A stretch of 29,632 nucleotides of DNA from JAZDKP01 sp043802925. GTDB taxonomy: Bacteria; Fibrobacterota; OXYB2-FULL-49-7; JAEUSG01. Below, one piece after another: positions 23,440-29,632 of this stretch; the stretch's first letter is position 1, and the number at the start of each line of letters is the position of its first letter. The position numbers and the translations under genes are program-made. The DNA lies in contig JAZDKP010000061.1 of assembly GCA_043802925.1 (NCBI GenBank), positions 1 through 29,632 on the forward strand. Reading direction: 5' to 3'. The notes below the pieces were generated by a model, which ran no database searches, was not told the origin of the DNA, and saw only the letters and a program-made list of their open reading frames with translations.

Positions 23440-26400
23440 GCGCGCTTCGGATGGTCTTGGCCGCAGGGGCCTGCGCCGCGGTCTTTGCGGGCGTTGTCGC
23501 TCCGGAGCGCACCCTCGAGGAAGATTCGCTCTTCCTTGAGCAGCGCATCGTGGAGGACCGAGAGGCGCTCCTTGGTACGCTCAACACCCTCCTCCTCCGG
23601 TCGCCCACGGGCCGGTACGCGCCTGAGTTCCTGTTCCGGCTCTCCGAGCTCTATTACGAAAAGGCCGCCATCGAATTTGACACGCGATACCGGAAGTACG
23701 AGGAGGACTACGCCCGCTACGAACGGCATGAAATCAAGGAGGAACCGGAGTATCCCGAATACGATGTGTCCAACGTGCTGGCCCTGTACAAGCGTATTCT
23801 TAAGGACTACCCGTCTTCTGACCTCTGCGACGACGTCCTCTATTACACCGGGCTTTGCTACAAAAAAACGGACCAGGCTGACAAGGCCAACGCCGCGTTC
23901 GAGGTGCTGGCCAAACAGTACCCGGCCAGCGACTATTACGTGGACGCGCTCATGGAAGTCGGCGGTTATTACTTCAACAATCCCGCGGCCTACCAGGGCA
24001 AGGGTTTTGAACACGCCATCGACATCTACAAGGAAGTGCTCAAGTACCGGGAAAACCGGAAGTTTGTGGAGGCGCTGTACCGGCTGGCCTGGTGCTATTA
24101 CATGCTCGACAAGTATGAGGAGGCCGTGACCGTGTTCCGCCACCTCATCGAGGAAATTGACGTTACGGAAAACTACGGGTCGGGCGGTGAGCACGAGACC
24201 CAGAACCCCATGTTCAAGGAAGAGGCCATCGAGTACATCGCGGTCAGCCTCTGTGAGGTGGACGATCTCAAGCGCACCCACCGTTTCCTTGATATGATCG
24301 GCAACAAGGAATATGCCCTCATGGTGCTCGGCCGCATGGGCGCCAATTACGAAGAACAGCTCGATTATGACAAGGCCATGGAATGTTACCGCGCCATGCT
24401 CGACACTTACCCGTCCTACGGCCGCGTGGTTGAGGGCAAGATGGGAATCATCCGCTGCTACGAGCGCAAGGAAGCCTACGAGGAGGCCCAGAAGGAAAAG
24501 GAAGACTTTTTTTCCCGCTACGCGCGCGGGACCGACTGGCAGGCCAAGCTTAAGGATTCCTCCTGGCGCAAGACGGCCGACTCCCTGGCCGTCAAATGCA
24601 TCCTCTCCGTGGCGCAGTATCGTTACGTGGGTGCGCGCAAGAGCGGCGCTGCGGCGGATTACCAGCGCACCGTGGAGGGTTACCGCAAGCTTGCGTCGGT
24701 CTATCCCGAGGCGCCCGAAACCTACGAGGCCCTCTGGAGCACCGCGCTTATTTACGAACAAAACCTCGGCCTATTTGACGAGGCGCGCGTCCTCTATCTT
24801 GACCTGTCGCGCCGCAAGGACGAGGTGCACAAGCATCAGGCCGCCATCAATGCTATTGCCGCGGCCCAGCGGCTTCCCGATGGTGCCGGCCCGGACAGCG
24901 CCGGTCTCACTCTGCGCGAAAACCGCATCGTGGAGGCGTGCCAGAGCTACGTGAACCTTTTCCCCGAACGTTACGAGGGCATCGACGTGGCCCTCATCGC
25001 GGCCTCCATCTTCTACAACAAAAAGGAGTATCCCCGCGCGCTCAAGACCTACCTCCGCATCGTGCAGCGCATTGGCGACAAGGCCGACGCCAAACGGCAG
25101 GAGGCCATGCTCTACGCGGGCCAGTGCTATACCGGCCTCGGGGACCACGTGAGCGCGGAAAAGATGTTCGCCGACCTTTATGCCGCGGCGTCCGAAGGCA
25201 AAACCCGCGATGAGGCCCGGACCCGCATGGTGGAGTCCGCCTTCCAGAATGCGGAGCAGAAGCGGCAGGCCAAGGACTTCGCGGCCGCGGGCGAGCTTTT
25301 CCTGGCCATGGAGAAGAAATATCCCGACTACGTCAATATGGACATTGTGCTTTTTAACGCGGCCACCTCGTTTGAAAAACAGCAGTTCTGGAAACGCGGC
25401 GCCGAGACCTACCGTCGCATCGCGGACCGCTTCCCGCAGTCCAAATACGCGGCCGGCGCCCTGTTCAACGGCGCCACCTGCTTTGAAAACGACAGCGCGT
25501 ACAAGGAGGCCATCGTCAACTACGAGCGCATCGTGACTTCCTATGCGGAGTCCGACCGGGCCAAGGACGCGCTCTACAACATCGGCCTCTGCTACGAAAA
25601 GCTCAAGGACTACGACAAAATGGCGGAGGCCAATGAACGTTACGCGGAAAAATACCCCGACTCCAAGGATGTCGAAGGCATGCTCTTCTCTTCCGCGAGT
25701 TTCTTTTTCAAGGCCGGGAAGTTCGACCGCGCCCAGCGTGCCTACGAAAGCTATCTCCGCCGATATCCCGGCTCTGCGGGCGAAATCGAGGCGCGTTACC
25801 AACTGGCCCAAATCCTCCTCAAGAACGGCAACAAGGGCGGCGCGGAAAGCGAGTTCATCGCGCTCATTGAGCGCAACAGGGCCCTCACGGCCGCAGGCAA
25901 AAATAACGACTATTATTCTGCCGAGGCGGCCTTCCAGCTTGCGGGCATCATCCGCGAACGTTACATGCTCATACCCTTCAACCAGCCGGCCAAGACCATG
26001 GAGATCCAGCAGAAGGAAAAGGCCGAGCTCCTGAAAAAGACCATCGAGGCCTACACTCGCGTCATTTCACTCAAATCCGAGCGCATGCTCGAAGCCGCGT
26101 ACCGCATCGGCGAGGCCTACACGCACTTTGCGGAGACCTATTACAAGCAGGAACGCGATCCCAAGCTGGAGGGCACCAAGCGGATTATCGCGGAGCGCGA
26201 CATCAACATGGCGGTGGTCGATTTTTACGAAAAGGCCATCGAGCCCTTTCTCGCGGACATCAACCTCGGCAAAACGCTCAAACTCGACTCCCTCAAGCCT
26301 GAGCAACGGCAATTTGTCGACCTCGCGCGGAAAACGCTCGCAGAAGTCCTCCTGTCACTCGGCTCCTACCACGAACGAGCGGCCAACGTGCTCTACAATT

Positions 26401-27848
26401 CGCCTGTGCCGGAAAAGCTCATGAAAATGCCGATCCAGTATTATCTTTACAAGCAGAAGATGGTGGAGACCGTGACCCCGCTTCTGGACCAGGCCTCCAA
26501 CAAGTACCTGTCCGTCCAGAAGATGGCCCGTGAAAAGGGTCTGGGGGATTCGCTTCAGGCCGCATTTTCCGATTCGCTCGCCCGGTTGCTTTTCCGGCGC
26601 GGCTACGAATACGACACTCTGGCCGTGGAGGTGCTGAACAAGCCCCTTCTGCCCAAGGAAATGAAGGCCACCGAACGCGAGGATGTCACCTTCCAGCTCG
26701 AAGACGTGGGCTTTGAGCTGCAGGACCGCGCCATCAAGGCGTACGAAGAAGGGTATGGTTTTGCCAAGGACAATTCCATCCGGAATGCGTGGACGAATAA
26801 AATACTCGAGGCCCTCAAACGGCTGGACCCGCAGACCTATACGCCCAAGGACGTGCTCCAGCGCGTCGGCTTTGGCACGGGCCCCGGATGGTTGGAACGG
26901 CCCGATTCCGTGGCCTTCTGGTACCGCACCGAGTCCTTGGACAGCGCCTGGAAGCCCGCCACTGTCAAAAAATCGCCCGTTGCCGACAACGATCTCCGGC
27001 TCGAGGGCTTCCAGCCCGTGGGCTCCGGTTCCGGCACCAAGGCGTACCTCAAGCAGCTCTTTTTCCTTAACGGCAAGCCCACGGCCGCCACGGCCGTGAT
27101 CCGGAGCCGGGGCAAATACCGGCTTTTCCTGAACGGCGTGCTCATCTTCACGGATTCCACGGCAGGTCGTTCCTTGGCCCGGACCGATACGTTTGATGTC
27201 AAGAGTTATCTGAACGGCGGCGACAACTCGGTGTCCATCTCCTCGGAATTCACGGACGCGTCCATGGGCGCGCTCTTCGCGCTCTCCGCAATCGTTGACA
27301 CGTCGCTCCATTACGAAACGCACCTGGGCCTGGAGCCCGCCCGGCCCGTTACGGCTGCGGCTCCTGCTCCGGCCCCGGTTTCTGCACCGCAGGCAGTTTC
27401 TCCAGCGCCCGCCGCTGTTCCTGCACCCGCGCCTGCTGTTGTACCTGCGGCATTACCGGCAACACCGGCCCCTGCGTCAACAGTCCCGCCTGTTGCGGCT
27501 CCGATTGTTGTTGCACCAGCGGCTCAACCCGTTGCAGTGCCGCAGACCGTGCCCGCTGTTCAGACTGCTGCCGCACCCAAGCCCGTGCCGCCGGCTGAAG
27601 CGCCAAAACCTGAACCGTTGGCTGCAAAGACCTATGCCGAGGAATTCAAGAACCGCGGCGAGCTCCAGAAGGCCGTTGTGGACGCGCAGGCGCGCGAAGT
27701 GGAAATGGCCAGGGAAATCAAGTCCGCGCAGACGCGCATCCGCGCGCTCAAGTATCGCATCGACACTGTCAACGATGAGATCAAGGCCATCGAAAGTGAC
27801 ACCCGGATATACCAGAAGATGCTTGATTCCAAATCGCGGTCGCGCTGA
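23436..27848 (+). CDS. Giant exported TPR protein with beta-sandwich, Pro/Ala linker and coiled coil
   Basis: The 1470-residue protein starts at a GTG that overlaps the previous stop (GTGA). A short hydrophobic N-terminus (M-V-L-A-A-G-A-C-A-A-V-F-A-G-V-V-A) acts as a signal peptide. About 900 residues of TPR units follow, many with L-x-x-x-Y-P-x-S-x-Y-x-x-D-A and G-x-C-Y-x-K-L. Then come a helical region, a beta-sandwich-like segment (about 1155-1288; G-K-Y-R-L-F-L-N-G-V-L), a Pro/Ala/Val linker (1296-1398) and a terminal coiled coil. It resembles large TPR proteins of gliding-motility or envelope complexes in myxobacteria, by architecture only. Its product is probably the partner of the preceding TPR protein. 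The function is unknown. Confidence 0.85.
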   Translation: MSALRMVLAAGACAAVFAGVVAPERTLEEDSLFLEQRIVEDREALLGTLNTLLLRSPTGRYAPEFLFRLSELYYEKAAIEFDTRYRKYEEDYARYERHEIKEEPEYPEYDVSNVLALYKRILKDYPSSDLCDDVLYYTGLCYKKTDQADKANAAFEVLAKQYPASDYYVDALMEVGGYYFNNPAAYQGKGFEHAIDIYKEVLKYRENRKFVEALYRLAWCYYMLDKYEEAVTVFRHLIEEIDVTENYGSGGEHETQNPMFKEEAIEYIAVSLCEVDDLKRTHRFLDMIGNKEYALMVLGRMGANYEEQLDYDKAMECYRAMLDTYPSYGRVVEGKMGIIRCYERKEAYEEAQKEKEDFFSRYARGTDWQAKLKDSSWRKTADSLAVKCILSVAQYRYVGARKSGAAADYQRTVEGYRKLASVYPEAPETYEALWSTALIYEQNLGLFDEARVLYLDLSRRKDEVHKHQAAINAIAAAQRLPDGAGPDSAGLTLRENRIVEACQSYVNLFPERYEGIDVALIAASIFYNKKEYPRALKTYLRIVQRIGDKADAKRQEAMLYAGQCYTGLGDHVSAEKMFADLYAAASEGKTRDEARTRMVESAFQNAEQKRQAKDFAAAGELFLAMEKKYPDYVNMDIVLFNAATSFEKQQFWKRGAETYRRIADRFPQSKYAAGALFNGATCFENDSAYKEAIVNYERIVTSYAESDRAKDALYNIGLCYEKLKDYDKMAEANERYAEKYPDSKDVEGMLFSSASFFFKAGKFDRAQRAYESYLRRYPGSAGEIEARYQLAQILLKNGNKGGAESEFIALIERNRALTAAGKNNDYYSAEAAFQLAGIIRERYMLIPFNQPAKTMEIQQKEKAELLKKTIEAYTRVISLKSERMLEAAYRIGEAYTHFAETYYKQERDPKLEGTKRIIAERDINMAVVDFYEKAIEPFLADINLGKTLKLDSLKPEQRQFVDLARKTLAEVLLSLGSYHERAANVLYNSPVPEKLMKMPIQYYLYKQKMVETVTPLLDQASNKYLSVQKMAREKGLGDSLQAAFSDSLARLLFRRGYEYDTLAVEVLNKPLLPKEMKATEREDVTFQLEDVGFELQDRAIKAYEEGYGFAKDNSIRNAWTNKILEALKRLDPQTYTPKDVLQRVGFGTGPGWLERPDSVAFWYRTESLDSAWKPATVKKSPVADNDLRLEGFQPVGSGSGTKAYLKQLFFLNGKPTAATAVIRSRGKYRLFLNGVLIFTDSTAGRSLARTDTFDVKSYLNGGDNSVSISSEFTDASMGALFALSAIVDTSLHYETHLGLEPARPVTAAAPAPAPVSAPQAVSPAPAAVPAPAPAVVPAALPATPAPASTVPPVAAPIVVAPAAQPVAVPQTVPAVQTAAAPKPVPPAEAPKPEPLAAKTYAEEFKNRGELQKAVVDAQAREVEMAREIKSAQTRIRALKYRIDTVNDEIKAIESDTRIYQKMLDSKSRSR

Positions 27849-27856
27849 TCCTTGCC

Positions 27857-28786
27857 ATGGCAAACTCCCTACCTGTCAAACGGGCCCTTCTTGCCGTCAA
27901 AGTCCTCGTCACACTGCTCTTCGCCGGCTACCTGGTCGGAGGCAAGGCGGTGTCGCGCGATGGCCTCACCCGCGCCTTCACCGGCGCGGACCCGTTCTGG
28001 CTTGCACTGTCGTGCGTTGCGGCCCTCCTCGCGCTCATCGTCGGCACGGTACGCTGGCACGGATTCCTGAACGCGGGCGAACTTTCCCCCGCGTGGTCCG
28101 AGTCCGCGCAGTCCTTCCTTGGCGGTGCGCTCCTGGGGCTCCTGTCACCCGGCCGGAGCGGCGAGTTCGCCCGGGGCATGTTTCTCGACGGCCTTCCGCT
28201 GAAGCAGACCGCGCTCATCACGGTGGCGGAAAAGGTTTACTTTACCTTTTTCATCTTTCTCTTTGGCGCGGTGGGCGCTTTCGGGTCCGCGGGCATGCTC
28301 GCGCGCATCCTCGGCGTTTCCGCGTGGATACCCGTGGCCCTGCTCGTGCTCCTTGCGTTTCAGCTGGCGTGGATTGTACGGCGCGGCCGCGCGATCCGCT
28401 TCCGGCGGCTTTTTTCCGCCATGCCGGAGGTTCCCGGCAGCCGCCTTCATCTGCTTTCACTCTCCAATCTCGTCTATCTTCTCATGGTCGTCCAGCTCTA
28501 TTTCATTTTGAACGCGTTTCAGCCGGTCAAAATGTCCACCGTGTTCGTCACGCTTTCTTTAAGCCTTATCGTCATGACGTTCTTTCCTTTTTCACTCGGA
28601 AATCTCGGTGTGCGCGAAAGCTGTTTCATGGCGCTGTTGTCCGTGCTCCAGGGCGTGCCTGCCGAGACCGCGGTGAGCGCAGGGCTCATCTTCTTTGTAC
28701 AGAACGTACTCGTTCCGGCTGGCCTGGGCGTGCCCGCGGAGTTTATCCGGCTGCGGAAAAAGGCCGGCTCAAAGCAGGAAAGCTGA
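27857..28786 (+). CDS. YbhN/AglD-like integral membrane protein (LPG-synthase TM family)
   Basis: The 309-residue protein is almost entirely hydrophobic with about eight membrane helices. It carries the family marks R-W-H-G-F-L near residue 66, G-L-L-S-P-G-R-S-G-E-F-A-R (about 94-106), and F-P-F-S-L-G-N-L-G-V-R-E (about 240-251). These match the lysylphosphatidylglycerol-synthase transmembrane (UPF0104) superfamily. There is no C-terminal aminoacyltransferase domain, so it is not a full MprF; it is more likely a lipid-linked transporter or flippase-type protein. It begins 8 bases after the giant TPR gene and shares its operon. Gene family is secure; substrate unknown. Confidence 0.88.
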   Translation: MANSLPVKRALLAVKVLVTLLFAGYLVGGKAVSRDGLTRAFTGADPFWLALSCVAALLALIVGTVRWHGFLNAGELSPAWSESAQSFLGGALLGLLSPGRSGEFARGMFLDGLPLKQTALITVAEKVYFTFFIFLFGAVGAFGSAGMLARILGVSAWIPVALLVLLAFQLAWIVRRGRAIRFRRLFSAMPEVPGSRLHLLSLSNLVYLLMVVQLYFILNAFQPVKMSTVFVTLSLSLIVMTFFPFSLGNLGVRESCFMALLSVLQGVPAETAVSAGLIFFVQNVLVPAGLGVPAEFIRLRKKAGSKQES

Positions 28787-28826
28787 ACCCTCTCATCGGG
28801 GACGGTTCGCAGGAGCCGAGGTAAGT

Positions 28827-29411
28827 TTACGTTGCGGAAGTGATTAGGCCTGCGGAATAGAGCGGTAGATTGGTTACTTTGCGCCCATGACTGCAGTCGA
28901 TGATGCCATACGGAGCCAGGCTGATCAAGACGCCTGTTTTCAGTTTGTAGTGATCCATGTAGTCCAAAATCCCTTTTAACTGTGATCCTTTTATCCGCAG
29001 GGCGGCTTTGCATTCGACGGGTATGACATGGGATGGCTGTTTCACTATAAAATCAATTTCCGTTCCGGCGCTGCTTTTCTTCCAGCCCGAAAGGGGAGCG
29101 TTCCCGCGTGACAATTCAATGGCAAGCTGGTTTTCAATGACGCCGCCCAACGTGGTCCTGACCGCGGGATCGTCCTTTTCAAGCAGCCGGAGCGAGGGAA
29201 CGGCCTGTTCCCGGAACTCACGCAAGACCCCGGTGTCGAATAGATAGCGCTTGGGATGAAAGGCGCGTGCCTGCTCGGGGGAAGGGCCGTGCTGGCGTGC
29301 GCCCATGACCATCTTCCAGTCTTCCATCCGGGACAATATTTCATTGATGTCCCGGTTTTCCCGATTGGAGGCGGACGGGATGACCGTCGTATTCTTAAAA
29401 GCATTCCCCAC
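28827..29411 (-). CDS. DUF4143 domain remnant of an AAA+ ATPase (5'-truncated)
   Basis: The frame holds a DUF4143 C-terminal domain: R-Y-L-F-D-T-G-V-L, L-G-G-V-I-E-N-Q-L-A-I-E-L and the nuclease-like G-T-E-I-D-F-I-V...V-I-P-V-E-C-K-A-A-L-R. In intact proteins an AAA+ ATPase of about 200 residues precedes this domain; here it is missing. Upstream of the GTG at 29411 the frame stays open to about 29490 with no ATG and no clear ribosome-binding site, then reaches a stop and dispersed repeats. It is therefore probably a fragment, maybe a pseudogene created by a deletion. The start given is the first usable codon and may not be real. Confidence 0.6.
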   Translation of the reverse strand: MGNAFKNTTVIPSASNRENRDINEILSRMEDWKMVMGARQHGPSPEQARAFHPKRYLFDTGVLREFREQAVPSLRLLEKDDPAVRTTLGGVIENQLAIELSRGNAPLSGWKKSSAGTEIDFIVKQPSHVIPVECKAALRIKGSQLKGILDYMDHYKLKTGVLISLAPYGIIDCSHGRKVTNLPLYSAGLITSAT

Positions 29412-29515
29412 AAGATGGGCTACCGTGTCCGGATGGAAGCCGGTGCCTTTGTCCGGACACAGAAAATGATATTGATGAAATGAGTGTTCGGATTAATCAC
29501 AATGGGTTCAATTCC

Positions 29516-29531
29516 CCGTAGCTTGCTACGG
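29516..29531. repeat. 16-bp inverted repeat sharing its core with the 4786 terminator
   Basis: CCGTAGC (29516-29522), TT, GCTACGG (29525-29531). The same arms with AT in the centre form the core of the palindrome at 4786-4823. Two copies in the window point to a small dispersed element. Confidence 0.6.
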
Positions 29532-29538
29532 CTTGTTT

Positions 29539-29602
29539 GTCATTCCGGGCTTGACCCGGAATCCATCATCAGGTGGTGGATTCCCGCTTTCGCGGGAATG
29601 AC
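29539..29602. repeat. Nested REP/MITE-like inverted repeat
   Basis: The outer ends GTCATTCC (29539-29546) and GGAATGAC (29595-29602) are perfect complements. Within are two hairpins (CCGGGcttgaCCCGG and CCCGCtttcGCGGG) and a middle pair GGAATCCA/TGGATTCC, so the element can fold as a cloverleaf. Elements of this form, with the same terminal octamer, are widely dispersed in bacteria. The remaining bases to the window end contain no gene I can identify. Confidence 0.8.
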
Positions 29603-29632
29603 AGAGAAAGCCTCTTTGCCTTTCGATACCCC

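Noticed and set aside
23196..24761. 521-codon minus-strand frame opposite the TPR genes
   Set aside because: Antisense shadow of TPR coding sequence; no start signal or recognisable domain.
27295..28824. 509-codon plus-strand frame spanning the end of the giant TPR gene and the YbhN-like gene
   Set aside because: Arg/Leu/Pro low-complexity shadow of the Pro/Ala linker in another frame; it conflicts with two well-supported genes.

Overview
The window looks like chromosomal DNA of a G+C-rich, Gram-negative-type bacterium living without oxygen or at its edge. The evidence is exported proteins with signal peptides and a C-terminal beta-barrel-like domain, a sigma-54 regulator, a FliS-like flagellar chaperone, and an unusually complete oxygen-defence cluster (rubrerythrin, rubredoxin, desulfoferrodoxin, ferritin). 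Long TPR proteins, chitobiase-C-type repeats and a sulfatase-modifying-factor domain would suit Fibrobacterota, other FCB lineages or an uncultured phylum, but I cannot fix the taxon from this DNA. No rRNA, tRNA, CRISPR array or complete transposon was seen.

Layout. 1-565: a small DUF4160/DUF2442 pair. 616-4772: a divergent AraC regulator and a GH106-like glycosidase, with a 21-bp-spaced direct repeat between them that looks like an AraC operator. 4876-7120: a Crp/Fnr regulator and a processive family-2 glycosyltransferase. 6997-8493 (minus): a PAS/AAA+/Fis sigma-54 activator. 8837-13654: a redox cluster on the plus strand that starts at a near-consensus sigma-54 promoter. 13858-14803 (minus): desulfoferrodoxin and ferritin. 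15094-17070: DUF2283, radA and a fliS-like gene. 17135-18580 (minus): an exported CsgG-like/beta-barrel protein. 18707-28786: an overlapping run of envelope genes, with a repeat/PKD/FGE protein, a TPR protein, a giant TPR protein and a YbhN-like membrane protein. 28827-29632: a remnant of a DUF4143 ATPase and dispersed inverted repeats.

The main discovery is at 9241-9705. Two consecutive short genes each carry one in-frame TGA that interrupts a conserved motif exactly where a cysteine is expected. Each has a good ribosome-binding site, a potential hairpin just after the TGA and an unbroken frame on both sides. They read as two tandem selenoproteins: a 53-residue DUF6132-like membrane peptide (Sec28) and a 96-residue HesB/IscA-like protein (Sec34 in a G-F-G-U-G-G-P motif). 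Ordinary ORF calling breaks both. They sit directly behind thioredoxin, under a sigma-54 promoter, next to a PAS activator with five closely spaced cysteines. My model is a selenium-dependent thiol/Fe-S redox module induced by an oxidant or metal signal. Downstream is a peroxide-reducing chain (NAD(P)H, flavin/2Fe-2S reductase, rubredoxin, rubrerythrin) and, unexpectedly, a PTS enzyme I-like protein with an unexplained 150-residue N-terminal extension.
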